The notes beneath the pieces are model-generated. The model ran no database searches, was not told the origin of the DNA, and saw nothing but the letters and a program-made list of their open reading frames with translations. A stretch of 64,000 nt of DNA from Rhodeus uyekii (taxonomy: Eukaryota; Chordata; Actinopteri; Cypriniformes; Acheilognathidae), in assembly GCA_037043235.1 (NCBI GenBank), contig JAWRVZ010000095.1, forward strand, positions 2,223,501 to 2,287,500. The letters run 5' to 3'. A program made the translations under genes and the position numbers. How positions within the stretch are numbered: position 1 is the stretch's first letter; the number at the start of each line of letters is the position of its first letter. Shown piece by piece: positions 22,601 to 43,045 of the stretch.

Positions 22601-25600
22601 TGCGGCAAGTGAAAGTGAGGGTAGTCAGGGGAAAAAAACAAATCGAAAAAGATTTTTAAAAAATACGTACGCTAAGTTCAGTTATGTTAATTTAAGTTTA
22701 CGTAGTGTTCGTGTAAGATATGATAAGATATGAAGTGTCTCTGTACCAACCCCAACTCCGTCAGTCGCTCCGAATCACCCGAACACTAAACTCTGCGGTG
22801 TCAGAGCTCAGGAAATGTGTAACTCAGTCACTACAACGCTGAGGCTTTACCACGAGCTTCATTTGCTTCTGCCACTCTAAAGCTGCTGGCCATTCATTAA
22901 ACCCTGAACACAAGCCCAGGCCGTCCCACAGGTTCACATCTGCTGAAACTGCAGCACCTCTGGAAGAGCAAAGCTGCTTTCAGGACGGAACGATGAGCAT
23001 CATGCAAAATGCGTTTAGTATAATCAGCCAATCAGCTCACGGGATACATCCACTCGTGCTCTCATTGGTGGATCTCGCGCGGGAACCAATCAGGTGTCTT
23101 GTCTGAGTGCCGTGGGCGTGTTCAAAGCCTCTGAGAGTTTCTCTGTTTGTGTGGCATTCTGGGAAACCGTTTCTCTCGCGTCTCGATAAACAACGCTGCT
23201 TTCTGCAATACGGCTGCTGATATGAAGGTATTTTGGAATTTAAATTTTTCAATGAATATCTTAGAAAAATACGCAGTGCACTGAGACCGCGAAACTTAAA
23301 CTGGCGAGCGATTACTGTTTAATTTATATTATATATAAAAAAATTAGTTCATAGACTAATTTAGGTTGTAATTTAAGCCAAGGTGAAAATGGCGTAGTTG
23401 TCGGCATTTTGTTTTGTCCATAGCACATTAACAAACAAATACAAATTATCATCATTAATGATATTACTAAAAGTATACAGGCCTTATGACAGTCTTTAGG
23501 TCCAAAAACAATACATTTACACTCATGTAGATGATAAAAGTATCCAAAGAACCGTACATTGACATTCTAATCAGTTCTTGCTTTCCCAGGAAATCGAACC
23601 CATGACCTTGATGTTGCAAGCGCCACTCTAGCCCGATGCATAGTTTGAACACTGCATTTATGATATGATAATGGGCTCACCTTTTGGGTAAAATATATCT
23701 TTATATCTAAATGTTAATACAGTGGAGTTCACTTATCTCGAGTCATGGTTAACTCGCCAATACTATTATGTCGACGATTTTGAAGTGGAGCCGCCAAACT
23801 CCCTATTTGTCTCAGTATTTTCTTGTTGGTTATGTCGATTCCTTAATGTCGCCGAAATCTAGTATCTCGAGCATAAATGAGAGACAATTATCCACTTCAC
23901 ATGGGTATTTCGTGACTCATGAGCGTCTAGTTTGCTGAGTTTGCGTTGCAGGTGGAGCGCGCGCTCGCTTCAATGACCGTTCACTCACGTTGATCTGAGG
24001 GAAAACACACTGCAGCTATTCTGTGTGTTTTTTCTTCTAAAAATGTCAGGAGGTGTTAAGAGAAAACTGGACATTCAATCTCAAAGATGTGGATGATGCA
24101 GTGTTTCAGTGGTTCACAAATACACGAGCAACAAGCCTTCCCGTCAACGGTCCCTTGCTGATGGAGAAGACGGACATTCTTGCTCCTTTGACTTTACTTT
24201 AAAGCAAATCCGGAGTGGCTGAATCGCTTCAAAAAGAGGCACAACATTGTCTTTAAAGTGATTTGTGGAGAGCGCGCTGCGGTTAAACAGAAGCAAGTGG
24301 TTCGGGGATTAAGACTCAAATGTGCACAGTTCTGCATGAGACTCTGAACATTTCAGCCGATCGCTTCAAACAAATCGCGGCAACACTGTTGTGTAAAAAA
24401 ACACCAAAACACGCGCATCTACATTCTCATTTAATCACATTTTTCTCATTTACATCAATACATTTTAATTTTTCTTTCTCTTACTACAACCCACGGTTTG
24501 GTTTCACTTTTATAAGAAATACAGCCGGCAGGTTTGAAACCCGTCAACACTGATCGGGCTGTCAGAGCAGTCAGGTGTTCACTGCGGAGGGAAGCAGTGT
24601 GTTTGCTTCAGACGTCATTTTCACGTGACTAGTGACGTAATGATACAGGCTCCGAAGCAGTGGTTCATTGCAAAGCTCGTTCGAGTTTGAAGCTTCGGAG
24701 CGTCGGTGTCAGTGTAACATCACTACAGACGCGCACCATTGCCGCTTGCAGCCGCTCAAAATGTGTTTTTTAGAAAAATTAGGTGAAATTGAATAATTTT
24801 CCGCGATCACTCTCCGTCACTCTGACAGCTGCGCTGATTGGCTGTCTGACCTGTCAATCATGCAAGAAAGCGTGATTGGCTGTGCTGCCATGAAGGCGGG
24901 CTCTTCTCTTAAAGGGACGAGCGAGAGACTGTTTTTTCTTTCTTTTTCTTCTGATTCTGACTTTCTTATTGCTTTCTAATTGCTTGAATTTCGCGCACAA
25001 GCACTGTGTACGGATTCACTGTGTACGGATTATCTGCATCTGAGGGTTATATGTGGGGAAATCGGTAATATATATGTATGGGTTGTATGTTAATATATGT
25101 AATATATGATGTATGGGTTATCTCGATGCTTTTTCCCGACGCCGTCGACACAACCCAACTCCACTGTATCTGCAATATGACATTTTTCATCAACTCAATC
25201 TTTGATCGCAAAACGGTACAAAAAGTTTCACATTTCCCACAATAATGAAACGAAGTAAACCCATTGCACCCCAACTCTTGTGTTATCCTGTGGAAAGACA
25301 AGGCTAGTTCAGAGGACAGCAGTGTTTGGGTCTCACACAGGAAGCACAGAGAAGTCAAGCGAGTCTGTCCAATCCTTGCATATTGTGACTCCTCAACCCC
25401 AGCAGTTCTGCTGCACATTTCACAGCAAACACGACCTACACAACTCACACGCTCATGGCGTGAATGTGAAAGCACAACTAACACACAAACACTTTCAAAA
25501 ATAGACCTAATTTGGACCCTGCAACATCCTTGCCCCAAAACTAAACCTTTATATCTGCCCTTATAGGCATGCAAACAAGATCATAACCCATTGTGTCTGA

Positions 25601-28600
25601 GAATACCTGCAGAGACAGCTGCTGCCGGAGCGTGAGCGTGTGTGAGTGTGTGTGAGCATGCACGTGCGAGTGTGCGCCTGCGAGCGTGAGCGTGTGTGAG
25701 TGTGTGTGAGCATGCACGTGCGAGTGTGCGCCTGCGAGCGTGAGCGTGTGTGAGTGTGCGTGTGAGTGCGTGTGTGTGAGTGTGCGCGCGTGTGTGTGTG
25801 AGTGCGCGCGTGTGAGTGCGCGCGTGTGTGTGTGTGTGTGAGTGCGCGCGTGTGAGTGTGTGCGCGTGTGAGTGTGTGCGCGCGTGTGTGTGTGTGAGTG
25901 CGCACGTGTGTGAGTGCGCGCGTGTGTGTGTGAGTGCGCGCGTGTGAGTGTGTGCGTGTGCGCGCGTGTGTGTGTGTGTGAGTGCGCGCGTGTGTGTGTG
26001 TGTGAGTGCGCGCGTGTGTGTGAGTGCGCGCGTGTGTGTGTGCGTGTGCGCGCGTGTGTGTGTGTGAGTGCGCGCGTGTGTGAGTGCGTGTGTGTGTGTG
26101 TGTGTGAGTGCGCGCGCGTGTGTGTGTGAGTGCGCGCGTGTGTGAGTGCACGCGTGTGTGTGTGTGAGTGCGCGCGTGTGTGTGTGTGTGAGTGCGCGCG
26201 TGTGTGTGTGTGTGAGTGCGCGCGTGTGTGTGTGAGTGCGCGCGTGTGTGTGTGTGAGTGCGCGCGTGTGTGTGTGTGAGTGCGCGCGTGTGTGTGTGTG
26301 AGTGCGCGCGTGTGTGTGTGTGAGTGCGCGCGTGTGTGAGTGTGTGAGTGCGCGCGTGTGTGAGTGTGTGAGTGCGCGCGTGTGTGAGTGTGTGTGTGAG
26401 TGCGCGCGTGTGTGAGTGTGTGTGTGTGAGTGCGCGCGTGTGTGAGTGTGTGTGTGTGTGTGAGCGCGTGTGTGAGTGTGTGTGTGTGTGTGAGTGCGCG
26501 CGTGTGTGAGTGTGTGTGTGTGCGCGCGTGTGTGAGTGTGTGTGTGAGTGTGTGCGCGTGTGTGAGTGCGCGCGTGTGTGTGTGTGTGTGTGAGTGCGCG
26601 CGTGTGTGTGTGTGTGTGAGTGCGCGCGTGTGTGTGTGTGTGAGTGCGCGCGTGTGTGTGAGTGCGCGCGTGTGTGTGTGTGAGTGCGCGCGTGTGTGAG
26701 TGCGTGTGTGTGTGTGTGTGTGAGTGCGCGCGCGTGTGTGAGTGCGCGCGTGTGTGAGTGCACGCGTGTGTGTGTGTGAGTGCGCGCGTGTGTGTGTGTG
26801 AGTGCGCGCGTGTGTGTGTGTGTGAGTGCGCGCGTGTGTGTGTGTGTGAGTGCGCGCGTGTGTGTGTGTGAGTGCGCGCGTGTGTGAGTGTGTGAGTGCG
26901 CGCGTGTGTGAGTGTGTGTGTGTGAGTGCGCGCGTGTGTGAGTGTGTGTGTGTGAGTGCGCGCGTGTGTGAGTGTGTGTGTGTGTGTGAGTGCGCGCGTG
27001 TGTGAGTGTGTGTGTGAGTGTGTGCGCGTGTGTGAGTGTGTGTGTGAGTGTGTGCGCGTGTGTGAGTGTGTGTGAGTGCGCGCGTGTGTGTGTGTGTGTG
27101 TGAGTGCGCGCGTGTGTGTGTGTGTGTGAGTGCGCGCGTGTGTGTGTGTGTGTGAGTGCGCGCGTGTGTGTGTGTGTGAGTGCGCGCGTGTGTGTGTGTG
27201 TGAGTGCGCGCGTGTGTGTGCGCTCGCTCTCTTTCGCCTCTTCTTGCGCTGAAATGTTGTAAAGCAGCTTGAATAGCCCCGGTGACTCCAGCTGTGTTCT
27301 GGTGGATCAGATCACTAGTGGCCGCCGCTCAATACAGGTGTAAACGGGTCTAAAACTGTTAAAGGACGTTCACTTTAAGCCAGTCGACAACGCCTTCAAG
27401 CAGATTGTGTTCGTAGAGACTAAACGCTGCAAAAGACGACATAACCCGTAACATCGAGACGCACGCCAGCAGCTCTGCATTTCAGCTTGATGCCACGAGG
27501 CTCTCAGGGAAACGAAAGCGCTTGCTCTGCGTGTGTTTCACTGTCGTTTCCAGTCGCGCTCATGCGCAGTGTGTGCGAGCTTACTTAGATCATTCGGTTA
27601 AAAGACGATCTGATTAACCACTGAATTAAACGCATTGTTGGAGGACTTTAAGTCCTTAAACACTTCCATTTGAAGACACTCAGAGACAAAAGCCTGATGG
27701 TAAAGAGAGAACAGACCCTCATGCCCAGCAGCAAGAAGCCGATGTCCTCCATGAGCGGGTACTTCCTGATCTGCTGCTCGCGCTTCTCCTGCGAGGCGAA
27801 GGGGTCGTAGCTCCTCTGTCCGAGCTTCACGTCCATGATGCAGGGCTTCTGGAAGCGGCGCGTCACGTCCTCCAGCTTCAGGTACAGGTCTGTGGAAGAG
27901 CAGAGCGGTTACTGAAGCTCACGCGGCCCCCGCTCACCCTCATGCCCCGTGTACCTGCGGGGGCGTCCGGCGACGAGCACGTGCCGTAGAACCGGGGCAG
28001 GTGCGCTCGCAGCTCCGCCAGACAGGGGTCGCAGGGGTCATCCGCACACACCTGCAAAGGACACGTCACTCAACTATCCCTCTAATCATTGGCTTTGTCT
28101 CTCTGGTCTGCATGCTCATTGGATAAACACCGTGTGTGTGTGCGTGTGTGTGTGCGTGTGTGTGTGTGTGACCCACGCCTCACCATGCTGTAGAAGTGCA
28201 TCTCTCGGGGGCCTCGAGGAGGGGGCTGCAGCTGCTTCAGCACCGTGCCGTCCGGATGCTGCAGGATCCCTGCGTGAGAAACAGCGTTACGCTGGCGGAG
28301 CACAGGCCGCGCGAGAGACACGAAGCACAGCAAAGAACTGAAACACACTTTAGTTCACGCACAGTTGATTAAATGAGAGGCTGTGCATAAGCTCGGTAAA
28401 GCTCCTATGATGGGTGTGTGTGACGGCGTGTGTGAGATTACACACACACACGCTGACGCTCTGGAATCAGGTCAGGCCCCCCCTCTTTAATAAAAGCCAT
28501 TCACATCAATGGTGAATAAAATCAAACATGACGAGATTAGATTATTGACGTCAAACATGCGATTAAACATGTTTATTTACATACAGTATACTGCACATCT

Positions 28601-29888
28601 CTTTATGCAAAGCATTCTGTGACAAACATCTAATGTAAACATCATATAATGATGCGCTACTGGTTTAATTTCTGGGGGTCATCTGAATGTCAAAAAGTGC
28701 CAAACATCATATTTTGCATAAATTGAAGCTTGTTTCAGGACTGTTGCGATTCTGTTTTCATCGTAGCAACACTTTCATGACGCACACATTTCCCCTTATT
28801 CTGACCGCAACGCATCTGAAGCGCTTACATTTATAATCTTGAATGATTATTCTCATGCATAAAACTGTACATTATGGAAAATAGTTTATGACGGCTGAAG
28901 TACATACAGTACTGAAAAAAATATTCCTGTCCGTGCATTGACCAAAAAAATCCAAATAAGCATATTTACTTATAAGCATATAAGAAATTCTGTTTCAAAC
29001 TGGGATACGAATAACTCACTATACAGATGAAAACACAGCCTTTTAAAAACAAATAATATATTTGTAGATGCGTGAGGAAGAACATATTTGACAATATTAC
29101 TGACAGAAGACCAGGGGTTAGTTGTCACAAAAGTGTTGAAAATCTAAATATACACAAATGATTGTTTCCCTTTAGCAGTAATGTCATATGATCGTTTCAA
29201 ACTCCATAAAATTACAATAAATTACAAAAACCATAAATTACAATCAATCAATTTAGATGTTCAATTCCCCAGTACTAAAGTTCAATATCACTTTGTTTTT
29301 GTAATATATGAATAATCATTTGATAAGTTAAAGCACAAATTTTAACACAACGTCATATTTCAACAATATATCAAATTTATTTATGTAAATTCACACCGTA
29401 TTCAAATCGGCATATTGTTTTACATACGAGTTATTTATAGGTTACATATACACACACAGTTTTTTTTTCTTTGGATACATTTTAAATGAGAAATTATATG
29501 CGTAAATATTGTGTAATTCATACCGTAGCATTGATTTATAATCCTGCGTTTATGACACGTGAAATTATGATTTTGTACCTCTATTTTACAGTTTAATTTT
29601 AAAACGCAATTTAATGACAAGCTCCCATTGTGACAACTTACCCCATACAGCGTGACAGCACGTTATACATGTTCAACAGTTGGGAAATATTGACTGGAGT
29701 AAACAAACTTGCCCCCGTCTCGCAACAGCATGAGGTGTGTACTGACCCACTTTATCCACGCCATACTTGTGTCCGGCCACCTGGTGAGAGAGCGGCACGC
29801 ACCCGTTCAGGTGAGCGCCCTGCGCGCTCTCGCGGCTCATCAGCGGACGCGCGCGCTCCAGCCTCCCCAGCGCCACGGAAGAGTCCAT
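16605..29888 (-). CDS. ipmk: Inositol polyphosphate multikinase (IPMK), 6 exons
   Basis: Coding exons on the minus strand: 29888-29747, 28269-28184, 28051-27955, 27889-27717, 18845-18764 and 17131-16605. They sum to 1107 nt, or 368 residues plus stop, and all junctions are GT-AG and in phase. IPMK phosphorylates IP3/IP4 toward IP5 and can act on PIP2, in nucleus and cytoplasm. Diagnostic strings: LNGCVPLSHQVAGH (about 27-40); ILQHPDGTVLKQLQPPPRGP in exon 2; the inositol-kinase motif PCIMDVKLG (124-132, P-x3-D-x-K-x-G); YDPFAS; SSLLFVYEG (235-243); and the C-terminal IDFAHVFP motif with Asp337. The variable stretch between SSLL and IDF is shorter than in human IPMK (416 residues, from memory). 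Start chosen at ATG 29888, the only in-frame ATG before the conserved core apart from an internal one at residue 17. Intron 5 (18846-27716) is large and repeat-filled. Confidence 0.95.
18070..18112 (-). mobile_element. Short tRNA-derived SINE fragment in ipmk intron 5
   Basis: Read on the minus strand, this matches the 5' part of the SINE copy at 23559-23640 (GTGGCGCTTGCAA and CAAGGTC strings). Only about 40 bp is recognisable. Confidence 0.45.
19340..19600 (-). pseudogene. Tc1/mariner-like transposase relic in ipmk intron 5
   Basis: The minus strand reads QHESMDPSCLVSVVQAGGGG then VMVCGIFSWHTLWPLVPIE. The GGGGVMVWG-type string and the following residues are characteristic of the C-terminal half of Tc1/mariner transposases. 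The frame is short and broken. Sequence to about 20240 resembles a dispersed fish repeat but I could not name it. Confidence 0.6.
20564..20690. repeat. 38-bp minisatellite, three copies plus a partial one
   Basis: CCGCGGCAC recurs at 20564, 20602, 20640 and 20678, exactly every 38 bp, with a unit containing CGCCTGCGATCCCTGACGC. It is GC-rich against an AT-rich background and lies inside a degenerate dispersed repeat in ipmk intron 5. Confidence 0.9.
21111..21135. repeat. (CA)n microsatellite
   Basis: Pure CA dinucleotide run in ipmk intron 5. Confidence 0.9.
21883..21984. repeat. Inverted repeat with 38-bp arms
   Basis: Arms 21883-21920 and 21947-21984 are reverse complements with one C/T mismatch, separated by 26 nt. 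Each arm contains CTAGTCTGAGGAAATAAAAG or its complement. The RNA would form a long hairpin; it is most likely a snap-back transposon remnant. Confidence 0.85.
23559..23640 (-). mobile_element. tRNA-derived SINE fragment
   Basis: On the minus strand it reads GGTCATGGGTTCGATTTCC followed by GGGAAAGCAAGAACTGATTA, matching the SINE copy at 37354-37500 and containing a B-box-like GGTTCGATTTC. Confidence 0.75.
23720..25166 (+). mobile_element. Degenerate Tigger/pogo-like DNA transposon
   Basis: Bounded by CAGTGGAGTT at the left and its complement at the right, flanked by TA on both sides, as for Tc1-mariner/pogo elements. Inside, broken frames around 24040-24300 resemble the CENP-B/Tigger N-terminal region (MSGGVKRKLD, then DAVFQWFTNTRATSLPVNGP, then NPEWLNRFKKRHNIVFKV). 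Frameshifts and stops make it non-functional. A further repeat appears to be inserted about 24560-24780. The termini match the short element at 48197-48563. Confidence 0.75.
25630..27222. repeat. 1.6-kb (TG/CG) alternating purine-pyrimidine array in ipmk intron 5
   Basis: Long runs of TG, repeatedly broken by the unit GTGAGTGCGCGCGTGTG. CGCGCG blocks recur dozens of times. The left end (25630-25760) has a longer unit with GAGCATGCACGTGCGAG, present twice. Open frames through it are artefacts. Confidence 0.95.
28134..28170. repeat. (TG)n microsatellite in ipmk intron 2
   Basis: Short TG run with GCG interruptions, located between exons 3 and 2 and only 13 bp from the exon 2 donor. Confidence 0.9.
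28270..29746 (-). other. ipmk intron 1
   Basis: AT-rich intronic sequence with no exon or clear repeat that I recognise, apart from short CA runs. Confidence 0.7.
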
Positions 29889-30350
29889 TACGATGCTGAG
29901 AGAGCGAAGACTTCACTGCAATGGCTCTTTAATTCTCTAAACAACCGTCCACGCACAAAATCACATATTGTTCGCACAGCCTCGACGCGTCATCCTGATG
30001 TGCGCGAGCTCGCGTGCCATCAGTCACGGCGCCCACGCTCGCGACCATATAACCAGCTTTTCACCTGGGCCACATCCCACTTCCTGACTTCAGAGATGTT
30101 TACACTCCTCCCTCGGTAATTGGTATGAGATGAGAGACACGGAACGAGCGGAGTACACAGATCGACACGATATTCTGGCGGAGTTAGTCATGTCGCACGG
30201 GAACTCACAGTTGCGCGAAAGCTTCGCTGTTTGTTTCCGCCCCGCACGAGCTGACGACGCGCGTCCCCGAGAGACACGCCGCGAGTGACGTCATGACGCA
30301 CGGCGAGCGGAAGAACACGTCCAGCTCTCGCCTCTTAGTTTGCGTTTAAC
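29889..30350 (-). promoter_or_regulatory. Probable ipmk promoter / CpG-rich 5' region
   Basis: CpG-dense sequence immediately upstream of the ipmk start codon, much richer than its surroundings, with a full palindromic CRE (TGACGTCA) at 30286-30293. No TATA box is evident and the transcription start is not determined. Confidence 0.6.
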
Positions 30351-31497
30351 CTCCACACTGGGACCTTTTCGGGGAATTTGGGAATTCATGACATTAGGAA
30401 AATATCGTGAAGTTTAGCTATCATGATTGTTTTGTAATGGCTGTCAATGGCTGGCTGGCTTTAATTGTAAATGCTTCCGGGTAGAACCCCCCCCTCATAA
30501 ACATCTGATATGATAAAAGTCTGTTTATGCTGCTGATGTTCAGTTGTTGTGGGACTAATGAGAAAGCTGATAAAAACTAACTCTGCCAAACAAACATCGA
30601 GACGGGAAATATTTTACATCACAATTTGATTTGTGTTTGCAAAGTACCGGGCAATTAAGAAAATCCCTCAGGCATAATTAGTGAAATCCTGCTGGGAATA
30701 TCGTGTGGAGGATGAATACATGAGGACCTGTTTACAAACATAATGTAAATATTATGTGAATACCTATGGGGATGTATAGATTAGCATCGCAATTACGGTT
30801 TTTATTAGTTAGGGAGTTTAATGGAAACAGAATAGTTTAATTGGGAAGGAAGAATGAAGCAACACTGTCTTTCAGACGGATATGCCAGATGAAGTCTGAG
30901 ACATGAATATCCGGCACTGGATCGAGTGGAAACAGAAGCTGCTTGTGAAACTGATGGTAACATGTACTCCCTGCCGGTTCAAATAGTATTTTGGCAAATG
31001 AAAGACTGATGTGTTCAAATATGAGCCAACACAAATGAACAAATGAGACACACAGATGCACGCTTTTAAACAAATTTTAATGCAAAAGAAAAAAAATAGA
31101 TCCAGTATAGTTGCTCTTAACTATACAATAAAAATACCTAAAAGAAAATGTAATCAACTGAATGAGAGATACAATAAAACGGTTTCAATGTCTTAATTGC
31201 CCTCTTGCAGGGTAACTGCAGCTGTATAACATCATGCCAATCTTAAATAGGATTTATGAAACAAGAAAACAAAGTGCCCAACACCACTGCGGGACGACCA
31301 AACTGCACAGAAACAATAAAAAGCTCAGTCTTTGTGCAATGCACAGTCCCCTTCAAAACACTAGTTAAGCTATTATTATTGGTCATTTCAGATGGTAAAT
31401 GTTAACAGTACAATTTGTTTAATAATATAACCTAATCTTACTTTTAGATGCTAGAATTTACAGTGATTTGTGACTTAAAAAAATGTCCATTAAGTCT
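30351..31497. other. ipmk-ube2d1 intergenic region and ube2d1 3' UTR
   Basis: No gene recognised. The part adjoining 31497 should be the ube2d1 3' UTR on the minus strand. I looked for a CISD1-like exon here and found none. Confidence 0.5.
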
Positions 31498-39739
<8,242 letters not shown>

Positions 39740-40643
39740 ATGGCTCCTTTCAGCCTGATGTCTGTCGGCGGCAGTGTTCTGCTGAAGTCTTTGAGCTGGT
39801 TCTCGCGCGCGTCTGTTGTGAGGTGAGGATTAAGCGCGTTCACGCGTGTTCACTAGCGAATGGACTTTATTTTGCCGTTATACTTTATATGCGTCAGAAA
39901 TATACAGCTACAAATGCATAATCTCACACTTCAACATTATCAAGTGTTATGTAGTGACATCAGTAAAGTCTTCAGTAAGATGTGTAGTATATTTGTTTAC
40001 ATAAATCCGCAATAATTGTACACATTGTGTAATGGCGTTGATTTGCACTTGCAGGTGTTCGTGTGCAGCTCCAGTGATAAAGAGTTTCAGCACCACCGCT
40101 GGGGGGCCACCCAAAAGACCCCTGACCGCCTACATGACGTATGTGAAGGAGACGCAGCCCGCCTTCAGCAGACAGAACCCAGGTATCTCTCTCTCTCTCT
40201 GTCTCTCTCTGTCTCTGTCTCTCGCTCTCTCTGTCTCTCGCTCTCTCTGTCTCTCGCTCTCTCTGTCTCTCGCTCTCTCTGTCTCTCTCTGTCTCTGTCT
40301 CTCGCTCTCTCTGTCTCTCGCTCTCTCTGTCTCTCGCTCTCTCTGTCTCTCGCTCTCTCTGTCTCGCTCTCTCTCTGTCTCGCTCTCTCTCTGTCTCGCT
40401 CTCTCTCTCTGTCTCGTCTCTCTCTCTGTCTCGTCTCGCTCTCTCTGTCTCTCGCTCTCTCTGTCTCTCGCTCTCTCTGTCTCTCTCTCTCTGTCTCTCG
40501 CTCTCTCTGTCTCGCTCTCTCTGTCTCTCGCTCTCTCTGTCTCTCTCTCTGTCTCTCTCTCTCTGTCTCTCGCTCTCTCTGTCTCGCTCTCTCTGTCTCT
40601 CGCTCTCTCTGTCTCTCGCTCTCTCTGTCTCTCGCTCTCTCTG

Positions 40644-40674
<31 letters not shown>

Positions 40675-42530
40675 GTCTCTCGCTCTCTCTGTCTCGCTCT
40701 CGCTCTCTCTGTCTCGCTCTCTCTCTCTGTCTCTCTGTCTCTCGCTCTCTCTGTCTCTCGCTCTCTCTGTCTCTCGCTCTCTCTGTCTCTCGCTCTCTCT
40801 GTCTCTCGCTCTCTCTGTCTCTCGCTCTCTCTGTCTCTCGCTCTCTCTGTCTCTCGCTCTCTCTGTCTCTCGCTCTCTCTGTCTCTCGCTCTCTCTGTCT
40901 CTCGCTCTCTCTGTCTCTCGCTCTCTCTGTCTCTCGCTCTCTCTGTCTCTCGCTCTCTCTGTCTCTCGCTCTCTCTGTCTCTCGCTCTCTCTGTCTCTCG
41001 CTCTCTCTGTCTCTCGCTCTCTCTGTCTCTCGCTCTCTCTGTCTCTCGCTCTCTCTGTCTCTCGCTCTCTCTGTCTCTCGCTCTCTCTGTCTCTCGCTCT
41101 CTCTGTCTCTCGCTCTCTCTGTCTCTCGCTCTCTCTGTCTCTCGCTCTCTCTGTCTCTCGCTCTCTCTGTCTCTCTCGCTCTCTCTCTCTGTCTCTCGCT
41201 CGCTCTCTCTCTCTGTCTCTCGCTCGCTCTCTCTCTCTGTCTCGCTCGCTCTCTCTCTCTGTCTCGCTCGCTCTCTCTCTCTGTCTCGCTCGCTCTCTCT
41301 CTCTGTCTCGCTCGCTCTCTCTCTCTGTCTCGCTCGCTCTCTCTCTGTCTCGCTCGCTCTCTCTCTGTCTCGCTCGCTCTCTCTCTGTCTCGCTCGCTCT
41401 CTCTCTGTCTCGCTCGCTCTCTCTCTGTCTCGCTCGCTCTCTCTCTGTCTCGCTCGCTCTCTCTCTGTCTCGCTCGCTCTCTCTCTGTCTCGCTCGCTCT
41501 CTCTCTGTCTCGCTCGCTCTCTCTCTGTCTCGCTCGCTCTCTCTCTGTCTCGCTCGCTCTCTCTCTGTCTCGCTCGCTCTCTCTCTGTCTCGCTCGCTCT
41601 CTCTCTGTCTCGCTCGCTCTCTCTCTGTCTCGCTCGCTCTCTCTCTGTCTCGCTCGCTCTCTCTCTGTCTCGCTCGCTCTCTCTCTGTCTCGCTCGCTCT
41701 CTCTCTGTCTCGCTCGCTCTCTCTCTGTCTCGCTCGCTCTCTCTCTCTGTCTCGCTCGCTCTCTCTCTCTGTCTCGCTCGCTCTCTCTCTCTGTCTCGCT
41801 CGCTCTCTCTCTCTGTCTCGCTCGCTCTCTCTCTCTGTCTCGCTCGCTCTCTCTCTCTGTCTCGCTCGCTCTCTCTCTCTGTCTCGCTCGCTCTCTCTCT
41901 CTGTCTCGCTCGCTCTCTCTCTCTGTCTCGCTCGCTCTCTCTCTCTGTCTCGCTCGCTCTCTCTCTCTGTCTCGCTCGCTCTCTCTCTCTGTCTCGCTCG
42001 CTCTCTCTCTCTGTCTCGCTCGCTCTCTCTCTCTGTCTCGCTCGCTCTCTCTCTCTGTCTCGCTCGCTCTCTCTCTCTGTCTCGCTCGCTCTCTCTCTCT
42101 GTCTCGCTCGCTCTCTCTCTCTGTCTCGCTCGCTCTCTCTCTCTGTCTCGCTCGCTCTCTCTCTCTGTCTCGCTCGCTCTCTCTCTCTGTCTCGCTCGCT
42201 CTCTCTCTCTGTCTCGCTCGCTCTCTCTCTCTGTCTCGCTCGCTCTCTCTCTCTGTCTCGCTCTCTCTCTCTCTCTGTCTCGCTCTCTCTCTCTCTGTCT
42301 CTGTCTCTCGCTCTCTCTCTCTCTGTCTCTCGCTCTCTCTCTCTCTGTCTCTCGCTCTCTCTCTCTCTGTCTCTCGCTCTCTCTCTCTGTCTCTGTCATT
42401 TATAGTCGTGTGGAACGAATTAATTGATTTTTAGTGAGTTCTTATGGGGGAAATTGTTTTGGTGTACAAGCATTTTGGTTTACTATCTTGGAACGAATTA
42501 AACTCGTAAACCGAGGTATTACTATATATT

Positions 42531-42565
<35 letters not shown>

Positions 42566-43009
42566 ACTCTTTATATGTTGTGTTTGTGATGTGTGTGTGA
42601 AATGAGATAAAGAAGATCGTGTTGTGCTCAGGACTGAGAAGCGTGGATGTGATCCGCAAGTTAGCAGAGAAGTGGAGAATGCTGACTCCTGATCAGAAGC
42701 AGGTGAGCACTATGATGGACAGGTGTCTGTCTCATGTATCTCATGTAGAAACAGAAAATCAGTGAGTGATTTCGTTTCACATACTTGCAACTTAATTATA
42801 ATGAGTGTTAAAGTGTCACGTGTGTTACAGTGCAACATAAAATACCTTAAACTTACAAAATAAGACCGTATTTTAACACTTTACTATCAAATTCTATGTT
42901 TAGCATTTCTTATTATCATAAACTCGTCACACTGTAACACACAGGACATGTACATTCTTGCTCATTATGTGTTTTAATTATTTGTTTGCTGTTCTGTGTA
43001 CTTTCCTAT

Positions 43010-43045
<36 letters not shown>

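Noticed and set aside
25561..26763. 400-codon His/Thr-rich minus-strand frame
   Set aside because: Artefact of the TG/CG array; lies within ipmk intron 5.
30350..31497. CISD1 gene expected from synteny
   Set aside because: No CDGSH-type zinc/iron-sulfur motif or plausible exon was found on either strand.
40016..42434. Very long Ser/Leu and Arg/Glu open frames on both strands
   Set aside because: Read-through of the tfam intron 2 CT array. Exon 2 of tfam ends at a clean donor at 40182 and the HMG box continues in exon 3.
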